From: an uncultured beta proteobacterium
Lineage (GTDB): Bacteria > Pseudomonadota > Gammaproteobacteria > Burkholderiales > Burkholderiaceae
Assembly: GCA_903935355.1 (NCBI GenBank)
Contig: CAIZRK010000010.1
Coordinates: 1-57,987, forward strand
Direction: 5' to 3'
DNA: 57,987 nucleotides
The notes under the pieces are model-generated. The model was not told the DNA's origin. It did no database searches and was given only the letters and a program-made list of their open reading frames with translations. The position numbers were made by a program, and so were the translations under genes. Shown here one piece after another: positions 34,494 to 45,250 of this stretch (its first letter is position 1; each line of letters begins with the position of its first letter).

Positions 34494-34532
34494 CTGTTAA
34501 GATTATGGATCAATTCTAGAAGAGAGTAAGAA

Positions 34533-35351
34533 ATGAAACAATCTGTTATGCGCTTGGCTTTAGCAATGCTTTTCTTGGCATCTTTAATGAATGCCGCCCA
34601 TTCCCAAAGTGGTCTACCTGTCAATGCTGCAGCTTCGGTCAACGGCTTGATTATTGGTAATGATATGGTGGAGCAGGGTATCCAAGCTGCTTTAGCCCAA
34701 GGGCAAAAAGATTCGCCTGAGTTGCGCAATGCCGTTTTATCCAAATTGATTGAGGTTTCTCTTTTGTCGCAACAGGCAGAAAAAGATGGTCTAGGCAACT
34801 CTGAAAAGGCAAACCGTCAACTAGCTTTTATTCGTCAGAATTATCTAGCTGATCTTGAGTTGTCAACTTTTCTTGCACAAAACCCCATTACTGATAGTGA
34901 TGTTCAGACAGAATACAACCGTGAGATAGCTTCATTAGGACCGCAGGGCATGATTGTGGAGTACAAGGTGAGTGATATTGCTGTTGCCACAGAAACAGAA
35001 GCCCAGGCAGCACTAGCTCGTATTAAAAAAGGGGAGTCGTTTGATAAGGTAGCAAGAAGCGTGTCCTTAGCTCCCAATAAGGTACAAGGTGGAGCTGTAG
35101 GCTGGGTACAGGCCGGTCAAACCTTGCCGCAAATTGCGCAAGTACTAACTACTCTAAATAAGGGGCAAGTATCTCCAGCACCAATTCAAATGCCACAAGG
35201 ATGGTACCTAATTAAGTTGGAAGATAAAAAGAGTAGTAAGCCACCAACTTTTGAACAGGCTAAGGTGGCTATTCGGAATGGCTTAATTCAGAAGAAGCAA
35301 TTTGAGCTCCTTAATAAGCTAAGACAAACGGCTAATATCGTGGTGCAATAA
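34533..35351 (+). CDS. Exported parvulin-type peptidyl-prolyl isomerase (SurA/PpiC-like)
   Basis: A 272-residue periplasmic chaperone. A signal peptide (about 1-25, ending NAAHSQ) precedes an N-terminal helical chaperone region and a single PpiC domain at about 145-245, with the parvulin motif GESFDKVARSVSLAPNKVQGGAVGWV and the final 'PIQMPQGWYLIKLEDKK'. A C-terminal helix (FEQAKVAIRNGLIQKKQFELLNKLR) completes the SurA-like clamp. Only one isomerase domain is present, unlike the two of SurA. It assists outer-membrane protein folding by inference. Confidence 0.88.
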   Translation: MKQSVMRLALAMLFLASLMNAAHSQSGLPVNAAASVNGLIIGNDMVEQGIQAALAQGQKDSPELRNAVLSKLIEVSLLSQQAEKDGLGNSEKANRQLAFIRQNYLADLELSTFLAQNPITDSDVQTEYNREIASLGPQGMIVEYKVSDIAVATETEAQAALARIKKGESFDKVARSVSLAPNKVQGGAVGWVQAGQTLPQIAQVLTTLNKGQVSPAPIQMPQGWYLIKLEDKKSSKPPTFEQAKVAIRNGLIQKKQFELLNKLRQTANIVVQ

Positions 35352-35419
35352 TCGGGGCACTAAATAAGCAAATGAATAATGGCTTGATTGCAGGCTAATC
35401 ATTTTCAAAGCTGGAATGG

Positions 35420-35965
35420 TTAGCTGCGTTTTCGATTCATAAACAGCGCATCACACTCTTTTTCTAGGACCCCACCTAGCAATTCTGGGCGCCAAAAATG
35501 CGATGCAGCAATGACTTCTTTAGCAGAAATATCAATTTGATCTATGCCTGATTTAGCAATGGCTTTGCATGAGCTGGCATAAACCACTCCTCCAATACCA
35601 GCCCAGATTAATGCACCCATACACATAGGGCAGGGCTCACCAGTGGTATACAAAATCAGATTACTCCAATTGTTGTTGCCATATTGCTCCACATAATGAT
35701 TTACGCAGGCTATTTCCCCATGAAGGGTGGGGTTTGCCGCGCTATTGTTTACACCCTTAGCTAATATCTTTCCACTAGCGGCATTCGTAATGACAGCTGC
35801 AAAAGGATACATGCTATTGCGAAGAGCTTCTTTCATCGCTACTCGCATTACTTGCTCATGCGTTTTTAGTGGGATTGCAGAGAGTGACACCGCTGTTTTC
35901 GATCTAGCAATCCATGGACTGAGCGCTAATCCACAAAAACAAGCAAGAGCCTTTCTTCTATTCAT
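35420..35965 (-). CDS. Nucleoside/cytidine-type deaminase with Tat-like signal
   Basis: A 181-residue zinc deaminase of the CDA/TadA/guanine-deaminase superfamily. Zinc ligands are in LHGEIACVN and TTGEPCPMCMGALIWAGIG; both motifs are intact. The start at 35965 is chosen because the protein then begins MNRRKALACFCGLALSPWIA, a twin-arginine-like export signal. A longer frame starting at 36007 would bury it. Export would be unusual, because most family members deaminate cytoplasmic bases. The likely substrate is guanine, adenine or cytosine nucleosides; this cannot be decided from sequence. Confidence 0.8.
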   Translation of the reverse strand: MNRRKALACFCGLALSPWIARSKTAVSLSAIPLKTHEQVMRVAMKEALRNSMYPFAAVITNAASGKILAKGVNNSAANPTLHGEIACVNHYVEQYGNNNWSNLILYTTGEPCPMCMGALIWAGIGGVVYASSCKAIAKSGIDQIDISAKEVIAASHFWRPELLGGVLEKECDALFMNRKRS

Positions 35966-36012
35966 GGTCGATTTATTCAATATTAGATTAAAAAAATTAC
36001 TGCTCAAAGTAC

Positions 36013-36807
36013 CTAAAGGGTCCAGGCAAGATCAAGCAATAGCTTTAAGGGTTCTGGCGTGATGGCCATTGGTCCTAAAAATGGATGAATAAACAATATT
36101 AAAAAATAGACGACGCCCACAATAGTCAAGCCTAAAAATGTGATCAAGATGAGATGGGTGCGTTTGGATTGCATTTTGAACAAGCAAGAAAAGAACAAAA
36201 ATATAAACGAGCTACTAATCAAGCCAATCCAAGCAGGGGGAGCTAATGCAAACCGGGCGCTAAAAATTCGACTTCGACGAAGTTCATGGTATTGATTAAT
36301 CAGAGATAGCATTTGTTGATGAGCATTTGATTGGCTGTAATTCTGTGGCTGGTATTTAATGATGATATTTTCTAAAAGCAATATTTTTTTATAGGCTTCT
36401 AGACTAAATTGATCATTTTTTAAGAGTGGCCATTCATCATCGATCACTGTTTTTGTATAGCTTCTTAGGACCTCTTTCCCTGATTTATCGATCTCTGGGG
36501 GAAAAGCTGAAAACAGACGGTACATATTATTTAAATTGCTTGCCTCTTTAGTAACCGCGTCGCTCACATTGTTATAGCTTTGCCAAACGAGCACTGTTAT
36601 GAAAGCAAATACAATACTAAACACCACGCCCATGGCGTTATAAATATATCCGGCATAGGGGGCATCATCTCCAAATAAGTATTTGGGAGAGAGCATTTGG
36701 AAAAAATAAAACACCAAGTAGCAAAGTGATAAAACAATTACGATTAACTCTAGCCTAAGCATGTAGTCGGACGTATCTAGAATAAATCTTAAAAGGGGTA
36801 AGTTCAT
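36013..36807 (-). CDS. DUF4239-like membrane protein (bestrophin-like)
   Basis: A 264-residue membrane protein with two N-terminal helices (about 19-38 and 55-75), a large soluble middle (about 80-180) and two C-terminal helices. The pattern 'NAMGVVFSIVFAFITVLVWQSYNNVSDAVTKEASNLNNMYR' is that of DUF4239, distantly related to bestrophin ion channels. Function is unknown. It precedes the exported deaminase gene with a gap of a few bases on the same strand, so they may form an operon. Confidence 0.75.
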   Translation of the reverse strand: MNLPLLRFILDTSDYMLRLELIVIVLSLCYLVFYFFQMLSPKYLFGDDAPYAGYIYNAMGVVFSIVFAFITVLVWQSYNNVSDAVTKEASNLNNMYRLFSAFPPEIDKSGKEVLRSYTKTVIDDEWPLLKNDQFSLEAYKKILLLENIIIKYQPQNYSQSNAHQQMLSLINQYHELRRSRIFSARFALAPPAWIGLISSSFIFLFFSCLFKMQSKRTHLILITFLGLTIVGVVYFLILFIHPFLGPMAITPEPLKLLLDLAWTL

Positions 36808-36960
36808 GTGTTCTTACAAATCAATCGCTTATTGGTAAATGAATGCTAAATTGCTTTGGGTTTACTTGTAGGCAGTCTAGCCTGAGCTTTGCTAATATTC
36901 AAGTAGATTTACTGACTACCCAATAGATCAGGTCTGAGCTAACTGAGCCCCTACACAACT

Positions 36961-36997
36961 AGCGCTTCTAGCTATGTGAGCAATAGGCCATTCCTAT
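36961..36997 (+). promoter_or_regulatory. OxyR-type binding site upstream of katG
   Basis: CTAT (36972), ATAG (36983) and CTAT (36994) occur at the exact seven-base spacing of the OxyR motif ATAG-N7-CTAT-N7-ATAG-N7-CTAT; only the first element (AGCG at 36961) is degenerate. The site is about 90 bases before the katG ATG. It implies peroxide induction through OxyR. Confidence 0.7.
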
Positions 36998-37052
36998 TAA
37001 CGTCCTAAATACGTCATTATGAAATTGGCAGTAAGCTTGATGTACTTAATGA

Positions 37053-39260
<2,208 letters not shown>

Positions 39261-39280
39261 TGGGGCATCTATCTGGTGAT

Positions 39281-39306
39281 AAAAAATGCACTTGAGCTGC
39301 TTTTTT
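39281..39306. terminator. Bidirectional terminator between katG and glcF
   Basis: AAAAAA (39281-39286) and TTTTTT (39301-39306) flank GCA...TGC with one internal mismatch. It stands in the 47-base gap between two convergent genes. Either strand ends in a U-run, so it can stop both transcripts; the core is weak. Confidence 0.5.
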
Positions 39307-39307
39307 A

Positions 39308-40582
39308 TTACTGAATTTCTCTTTTATAAACCAATTGATCAACCATCTCAATCCAATGCAACACCGGTGTGCTCTCTTGTTGAAGGTGAGTAATACAACC
39401 AATGTTGCCCGAAACAATTGCTTTGGCACCTGACTCTTCGCAAGCAGCATTTAAGTGGGTTAATTTGTTTTGACGAAGCTGTTCTGATAGTTTTGGCTGA
39501 GTTACCGAATAAGTCCCTGCAGAACCACAGCAAAGATGGCTATCGGTGCACAGACGTACTCCAATTCCGATGCTTGTGAGTAGGTCTTCTACATTGCCAC
39601 GGATTTGTTGACCGTGTTGTAAGGTGCAAGGGGGGTGATAAACCACTCCGGACTTGGGATCTGCACCGACTAAAGCAATTAATTCTTCTTGAAAATTGGG
39701 CAAGATTTCTGAGATGTCTTTAGTCAACTCAGAGATCTTCTGGGCTTTAGTGGCATATAGCGGATCATGGGCTAGCAAATGCCCATAGTCTTTAACCATG
39801 ACCCCACATCCCGATGCGGTCATCACAATCGCTTGAACACCACTTTCTACTAATGGCCACCAGGCATCAATATTTTGCTTGGCATTAGCTAGGCCACCAG
39901 CTTGATCATTCAGGTGATAGCGTAGGGCTCCACAACAGGTGGCATTGGGCGCGCTGATCAGTTGGATCTTTAAAGCATCTAAAACTCTGGCAGTTGCTGA
40001 GTTTATGTTGGGAAGCATCCCTGGTTGTACACACCCTTCTAGTAATAGCATCTTGCGAGTGTGGGTAGTTTTTGGTCTGGCATACGGATCGGTGGAGCGA
40101 GCTAATACCTTGCTCTTAGCCTGTGGGATCTTGCGTTTTATACCGCTGGGCATGAGGGGGCGAACCAAGCGACCCAATGACATTGATAAATTAAATAAGT
40201 TAGGACTAGTTAAACCTTCTTTAAGGGCCCAACGGGTTAGCCGTTCTGAGAACGCACGCTTTGGGGTATTGTCCTCAGCCCACTTGCGACCAATATCAAC
40301 CAAATTGCCATATTCCACTCCACTAGGGCAAGTACTCTCGCAATTGCGACAAGTAAGGCAACGATCAAGGTGTAGGCGGGTTTTTTCCGTGGGGGTTTGA
40401 CCCTCAGCCATTTGTTTGATGAGGTAGATACGACCGCGTGGTCCATCAAGCTCATCACCGAGTAATTGATAAGTGGGACAGGTAGCAGTACAAAATCCAC
40501 AGTGCACACATTTACTCAAAATGCGGGCTGCTTCAATTCCGTCAAGTGTGTTTACAAATTGGGGGGCAAGAGAAGTTTGCAT
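39308..40582 (-). CDS. glcF: Glycolate oxidase iron-sulfur subunit GlcF
   Basis: A 424-residue subunit that passes electrons from the flavin subunits of glycolate oxidase to the respiratory chain. Two 4Fe-4S motifs lie near the N-terminus: CVHCGFCTATCPTYQ and CLTCRNCESTCPSGVEYG. The C-terminal half has paired CCG motifs (NATCCGALRYHL and SHLCCGSAGTYS) of the heterodisulfide-reductase cysteine-rich domain. It follows glcE by 8 bases. The three subunits oxidise glycolate to glyoxylate in the cytoplasmic face of the membrane. Confidence 0.95.
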   Translation of the reverse strand: MQTSLAPQFVNTLDGIEAARILSKCVHCGFCTATCPTYQLLGDELDGPRGRIYLIKQMAEGQTPTEKTRLHLDRCLTCRNCESTCPSGVEYGNLVDIGRKWAEDNTPKRAFSERLTRWALKEGLTSPNLFNLSMSLGRLVRPLMPSGIKRKIPQAKSKVLARSTDPYARPKTTHTRKMLLLEGCVQPGMLPNINSATARVLDALKIQLISAPNATCCGALRYHLNDQAGGLANAKQNIDAWWPLVESGVQAIVMTASGCGVMVKDYGHLLAHDPLYATKAQKISELTKDISEILPNFQEELIALVGADPKSGVVYHPPCTLQHGQQIRGNVEDLLTSIGIGVRLCTDSHLCCGSAGTYSVTQPKLSEQLRQNKLTHLNAACEESGAKAIVSGNIGCITHLQQESTPVLHWIEMVDQLVYKREIQ

Positions 40583-40590
40583 AGAGATAC

Positions 40591-41745
40591 TTAAGGAAGA
40601 CGTGAAGTAGCAAAAACACCTGCGGGATCAAAGGCGCTTCGCAGGCGCTCTTGTACTAGCTCTAAAGCCCTGGAGTTCGCTTGCTCGCTAAGTAAAGTAA
40701 AGCGCTGATTGGCGGGATTGATATTGCTGCCTTGCTTAAAGCGGGTCACATGACCGCCGTTGCTACTAGCCATTTGTTTAATGGCAGCAAAGGTGGCGTC
40801 ATCACCAGGCGCTGTGATCCAACGTTGTTGCCCATGCCACTCCAATACCAAGTCATCATTCATCTGCGGGACTATGAGGGGGCCACACGCTGCTGGTAGT
40901 GCTAAGCGATACAGGGTCTGATCAGCTCCCAATTGATTAAATGAAGCTAGCTGGTGTTCACGTAAATCTTTCCAAAATAGGGCGGCTACTTTGGGATCGA
41001 GTTCAATGGTATTGACAGCTGCTCCGATTATAGGGATGGCTGCTTTGATTGCTGCAATGGCACCCGATAGACGAATAGTGAGCTCACCTTCACCCTGATG
41101 GTTGCCGATCCATGAACTCGCTGACAAGGGGAGTGGTTGGCCAGCCCAATTATTTAAAAGTTGGAGCGCTTGCACCTGAGCAATACGACAACGCAAGGTG
41201 CTGGTGGCTGCGGGTTTAGGTAATACCTTAACTGATGCCTCTAGTAGAAGAGAGAGCGTACCCAGCGAACCAGGTATTAAACGGGAGACGTCATAGCCCG
41301 CCACGTTTTTGATGACTTTGCCACCAAAGGTAAGATCTTGTCCTTGGCCATTCATGAGACGTGTACCCAGTACAAAGTCACGCAAGTTACCCATACTGAT
41401 TCGACCTGGGCCAGCTAAACCAGCTGCAACAGTGCCGCCAAAGGTTGCTGATGAGCCAAAATGGGGAGGCTCAAATGCCAGTATTTGGTTTTTCTCTGCC
41501 AGAACAGCTTCTATTTCTGAGAGGGGGGTACCAGCGCAGGCAGTGATTACCAGTTCTTCAGGGTGGTATTCCAAAATACCAGAGTAAGCGCGAGTGTCTA
41601 GCTTGGGGTACGTGTTGGCATTACCATACCAAGCCTTAGTGCCACCTCCCTCAATGGAAAGAGCTGTCTTGTTCTGTGCAGCAGTAAGGATTTGTTCACG
41701 AAAGTCTGCGATGCTGGCGTGAACGTTAGCAACCGATTTAGCCAT
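40591..41745 (-). CDS. glcE: Glycolate oxidase FAD-binding subunit GlcE
   Basis: A 384-residue subunit with a short FAD-binding-4 domain (KTALSIEGGGTKAWYGNA; FGSSATFGGTVAAGLAGPGR). Its length and shortened C-terminal domain distinguish it from the related GlcD. The glcD stop and its ATG overlap as TAATG, so expression is coupled. It contributes to the GlcDEF complex that uses glycolate, and probably D-lactate, as donor. Confidence 0.94.
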   Translation of the reverse strand: MAKSVANVHASIADFREQILTAAQNKTALSIEGGGTKAWYGNANTYPKLDTRAYSGILEYHPEELVITACAGTPLSEIEAVLAEKNQILAFEPPHFGSSATFGGTVAAGLAGPGRISMGNLRDFVLGTRLMNGQGQDLTFGGKVIKNVAGYDVSRLIPGSLGTLSLLLEASVKVLPKPAATSTLRCRIAQVQALQLLNNWAGQPLPLSASSWIGNHQGEGELTIRLSGAIAAIKAAIPIIGAAVNTIELDPKVAALFWKDLREHQLASFNQLGADQTLYRLALPAACGPLIVPQMNDDLVLEWHGQQRWITAPGDDATFAAIKQMASSNGGHVTRFKQGSNINPANQRFTLLSEQANSRALELVQERLRSAFDPAGVFATSRLP

Positions 41746-43256
41746 TAGAAGCGATCTAATTCTGGATGAGGAAGAATACCGCCAGTAATACGCATACGGC
41801 CATATTCTGCGCAGCGATTTAAGGTGGGGATAGCCTTATCAGGATTAAGGAGTTTTTGAGGATCAAAGGCACTTTTAATGCCCCAGAAGGTTTCCAGCTC
41901 GCCTTTACCGAACTGCACACACATCGAGTTAATCTTTTCAATGCCCACGCCATGCTCGCCGGTTATGGTGCCGTCTAACTCAACACACGCTTCTAAGATA
42001 TCAGTACCAAATTCTTCAGCACGATGCCATTCATCAGGGTCTGCACCGTTAAACAATATGAGGGGATGCATATTGCCATCACCCGCATGAAAAACGTTCA
42101 AACACGCTAAGCCATATTTCTTTTCCATCAGTCCAATGCGCTTGAGTAAGGTGGCAATGTTTCTTCTGGGGATAGTGCCATCCATGCAGTAGTAATCAGG
42201 GGCTAATCGACCCGCAGCTGGGAAGGCATTTTTACGCCCACTCCAAAACTTCAGGCGCTCGACTTCACTTTGAGAGATTTTGATGCCACTTGCTCCGGCT
42301 TGCTCTAATACGATACTCATACGCTCAATTTCTTCGGCAACTTCTTCAGGGGTGCCATCGGATTCACAAAGCAAAATAGTCTGAGCTTCTAGGTCGTAGC
42401 CGGCATGGACAAACTCTTCGACTGCCCTAGTGGTGGCTTTATCCATCATTTCTAAACCAGCAGGAATAATGCCAGCAGCAATAATGGCAGCAACGGCATT
42501 CGCTCCTTTTTCAAGATCATCAAAACTAGCCATGATGACGCGAGCCAATTTTGGTTTAGCAATAAGTTTGACCGTCACCTCTGTCACTACTGCAAGCATG
42601 CCTTCACTACCCATGACGATTGCAAGTAAATCCAAACCAGGCGCATCAGGGGCCAAACTGCCAAATTCGACGATATCGCCATTCATCAGGATACCGCGCA
42701 CCTTCAACACATTATGAAGGGTTAGTCCATACTTTAGGCAGTGAACTCCACCAGAGTTTTCATTTACATTGCCCCCAATCGAGCAAGCAATCTGTGAGGA
42801 TGGATCGGGTGCATAGTACAGCCCTAAATGGGCAACAGCATCTGAGATCGCCAGATTGCGTACTCCAGGCTGTACTACCGCAGTGCGGGTAAAGGAGTCA
42901 ATACTGACGATTTTCTTGAGTTTGGCCAAGGACAGCACTAAACCTTGAGAGATGGGCATTGCACCACCTGACAAACCAGTGCCAGCGCCTCTAGGGACAA
43001 TCGGAACCTCCATCTCAAAGCAAATCTTGAGGATTTTGGCGACTTGTTCTTCTGTTTCAGGTAAAGCAACCGCTAAAGGCATTTTGCGGTAGGCGGCTAA
43101 ACCATCGCATTCATAAGGGATGGTGTCTTCTGGCTCCCATAGCAGGGCATGCTCAGGAAGGACAGGGCGTAGGGCAGATACCAGTAATGACTGTCTGCTC
43201 AATAGAGCAGCAGTTTCTAGGTCATTCGTTGCAAGATTAGTAGATGACATTTCCAT
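41745..43256 (-). CDS. glcD: Glycolate oxidase catalytic FAD subunit GlcD
   Basis: A 503-residue FAD-linked oxidase. The FAD-binding core carries PRGAGTGLSGGAMPISQGLV and the later 'NVNENSGGVHCLKYGLT'. Catalytic-domain motifs are 'NVFHAGDGNMHPLILFNG' and 'LDGTITGEHGVGIEK', both family hallmarks. The start is ATG at 43256 or the ATG two codons on; no decisive ribosome binding site is visible. It leads the glcDEF operon, is transcribed leftwards, and lies next to a LysR regulator on the same strand. Confidence 0.95.
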   Translation of the reverse strand: MEMSSTNLATNDLETAALLSRQSLLVSALRPVLPEHALLWEPEDTIPYECDGLAAYRKMPLAVALPETEEQVAKILKICFEMEVPIVPRGAGTGLSGGAMPISQGLVLSLAKLKKIVSIDSFTRTAVVQPGVRNLAISDAVAHLGLYYAPDPSSQIACSIGGNVNENSGGVHCLKYGLTLHNVLKVRGILMNGDIVEFGSLAPDAPGLDLLAIVMGSEGMLAVVTEVTVKLIAKPKLARVIMASFDDLEKGANAVAAIIAAGIIPAGLEMMDKATTRAVEEFVHAGYDLEAQTILLCESDGTPEEVAEEIERMSIVLEQAGASGIKISQSEVERLKFWSGRKNAFPAAGRLAPDYYCMDGTIPRRNIATLLKRIGLMEKKYGLACLNVFHAGDGNMHPLILFNGADPDEWHRAEEFGTDILEACVELDGTITGEHGVGIEKINSMCVQFGKGELETFWGIKSAFDPQKLLNPDKAIPTLNRCAEYGRMRITGGILPHPELDRF

Positions 43257-43323
43257 TGGCTTACTTTACGGATAAAAGGGCTGGCAGGCGATGGAATATT
43301 TACACGTCTATCATGAAATTAAT

Positions 43324-44223
43324 TCACCATTGCTGAAGATTTAACCAATCAGTAAAGGCTTTAATTTCAGGGGTGTTCTTATTCGGGTTTTTGACAATGT
43401 AGTAGTTATATGGCGAAGCAGACTCAATATCAGTCAGTTTAATGATTTGCCCAGTTGCCATCAGAGGCCTCACCATTCTTGGTCTGACCAAGCCCACCCC
43501 CATATCAGCAATGATTGCTTCGATTACTAGGCCTAGATCATTAAATTGAGGTCCAATATTAGGCTCTTTCCAATCTAAGCCTGCTGCAACAAACCATGGT
43601 TTCCATGGTGATAAGGGACTTCTCAATAAGACTAATTCCTTAAGGTCATCAGGTTTTTCAATTGGATTAAATGCGGATGAGCCCCCAATTTTATGGAAAT
43701 AATTTCTGCTGCATGCAGGAACACTAGGTTCTTCAATCAGAGTCGAGACTTCATATCCTGGATATTTACCATCCCCAAAGCGAATTTCAATATCCACCTC
43801 TTCTGCATTGACATCTACCAGAGGAATTTGAACATGAAGTTCAATATCAATTTCAGGATGAAGACTAGTAAAGTCGCTAAGCTTTGGTAGTAAATGCTGC
43901 CTTCCAAAGGTGGGAGGTGTTGCAATTCGAAGTCTAGTCTTCTTTGTAATAAAATCAGGTCTTGCTAAGGTGCTTAGTGAGATCAAAGATTCTTTTACTT
44001 CTCGCAGATATCTTGCCCCTGCGGTTGTTAATTTAAGCTGATTGGCATTTCGACTAAATAACTCAATATTCCAAAGTTCTTCTAAATTTTTTATGCGATG
44101 AGAAATCGCTGAAGGTGTTAAGGCTAATTCTTCTGAGGCTCTAGCAAAGCTGCTATGGCGAGCAATTGCTTCAAAGGCAATAAGTAAATGCAGTGGCGGG
44201 ATTCGGTTAAATTGATTGTTCAT
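43324..44223 (-). CDS. LysR-family regulator, GcvA-like, near glcDEF
   Basis: A 299-residue LysR regulator with an N-terminal winged helix: LHLLIAFEAIARHSSFARAS and the recognition segment LTPSAISHRIKNLEELWNIE. The C-terminal effector domain resembles the GcvA type. It is 67 bases upstream of glcD on the same strand and 17 bases downstream of the other LysR gene, so it could be co-transcribed. Its effector, by context, may be glycolate or glyoxylate. Confidence 0.85.
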   Translation of the reverse strand: MNNQFNRIPPLHLLIAFEAIARHSSFARASEELALTPSAISHRIKNLEELWNIELFSRNANQLKLTTAGARYLREVKESLISLSTLARPDFITKKTRLRIATPPTFGRQHLLPKLSDFTSLHPEIDIELHVQIPLVDVNAEEVDIEIRFGDGKYPGYEVSTLIEEPSVPACSRNYFHKIGGSSAFNPIEKPDDLKELVLLRSPLSPWKPWFVAAGLDWKEPNIGPQFNDLGLVIEAIIADMGVGLVRPRMVRPLMATGQIIKLTDIESASPYNYYIVKNPNKNTPEIKAFTDWLNLQQW

Positions 44224-44240
44224 TTATTTAAGAATATTCA

Positions 44241-45149
44241 TTAAGCCTGAGGGGGTGGAATTTGAACTTCATAAATCTTTTTAAGATATTTGATAAATTC
44301 TTTGACCTTGCTAGGCACTATTCGTTGGTGTGGATATACGGCCATGATGTTGTAACCAGGAATACTAAATTCATCTAAAACGGTAATTAATTTACCGGCT
44401 TGTAATTCGTCCTGTATTTCCCAAGTTGATCTCCATACGAGTCCTAGGCCATCAATCGCCCAGTTTTTTAATATTTCCCCATCATTGCAATCAATTGAGC
44501 CATGAGTCTTTACCTGAAAAGGGGTGTTATTTTCTTGAAAATGCCAAGCATTTGATGAGGTATCCCTATAGTTCAGCACTAGGCACTCATGATGTAATAA
44601 ATCTTTTGGGTGTTTGGGCTTTCCCATCTTTTTAAGATAGCTAGGGCTCGCACAGACAACCCGCTTATTCTCGGCCAACTCGGTAGCTACTAAATTAGGG
44701 TCGATATTGGCGCCAATTCGGATGGATAGGTCATAGCCTTCTTGCACAAAACCCAAGACTTTGTCAGTGAAATTAAAAGACAGTTTTATCTTGGGGTGTT
44801 GCTTTAAGAAAGAGGTGGCGTGTGGAGCAATATGAATGCGGCCAAATGCGGCTGGTGCAGTTACATTGAGATAGCCAGAAACTTCACGTGGCCCCAATGA
44901 GACACCATCTTCTACAAGATCCCATTCTTTTGTTAGTCTACGGCAGTCTTCTAGGAAGGAAATACCGACGTCAGTAAACTTAATAGATCGCGTGCTGCGG
45001 TGCAATAATTTGACCCCAAGCCGTCTCTCAAGAGAGTCTAAACGCCTGCTGATAACTGCGGGAGTGACATTTTCCTGAATCGCTGCCTTTGCCAAACTGC
45101 CAAAGTCAGCCACCAGAATGAGTGCCTTTGCCTCTCTGAATTTGTCCAT
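44241..45149 (-). CDS. LysR-family regulator divergent from gcl
   Basis: A 302-residue LysR regulator: the DNA-binding helix pair is 'ALILVADFGSLAKAAIQENVTPAVISRRLDSLERRLG', followed by an effector domain of the common 'HxxKIKLS..' type. It faces gcl across about 100 bases holding TTTTTTAAGTATT and TATTTTTAAAAAGTATA dyads, typical LysR targets. The expected role is control of the gcl operon in response to a glyoxylate-pathway metabolite; this is inference from position. Confidence 0.85.
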   Translation of the reverse strand: MDKFREAKALILVADFGSLAKAAIQENVTPAVISRRLDSLERRLGVKLLHRSTRSIKFTDVGISFLEDCRRLTKEWDLVEDGVSLGPREVSGYLNVTAPAAFGRIHIAPHATSFLKQHPKIKLSFNFTDKVLGFVQEGYDLSIRIGANIDPNLVATELAENKRVVCASPSYLKKMGKPKHPKDLLHHECLVLNYRDTSSNAWHFQENNTPFQVKTHGSIDCNDGEILKNWAIDGLGLVWRSTWEIQDELQAGKLITVLDEFSIPGYNIMAVYPHQRIVPSKVKEFIKYLKKIYEVQIPPPQA

Positions 45150-45250
45150 TCGGTACTTTTTTTAAGTATTCAGTTGATTAAAGCATGGTCGATATTTTTA
45201 AAAAGTATACCTATGATTCGATCCTATAAGAACGTTAACCGGAGATCGAC

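Noticed and set aside
34370..34798. Minus-strand frame of 142 residues
   Set aside because: It is antisense to the start of the parvulin gene, which has a clear signal peptide and domain.
39939..40400. 153-residue plus-strand frame
   Set aside because: It is antisense to glcF, whose iron-sulfur motifs establish the real coding strand.
44224..44240. Short dyad GAATATTC between the two LysR genes
   Set aside because: Too short and AT-rich to separate from chance; the gap is only 17 bases.
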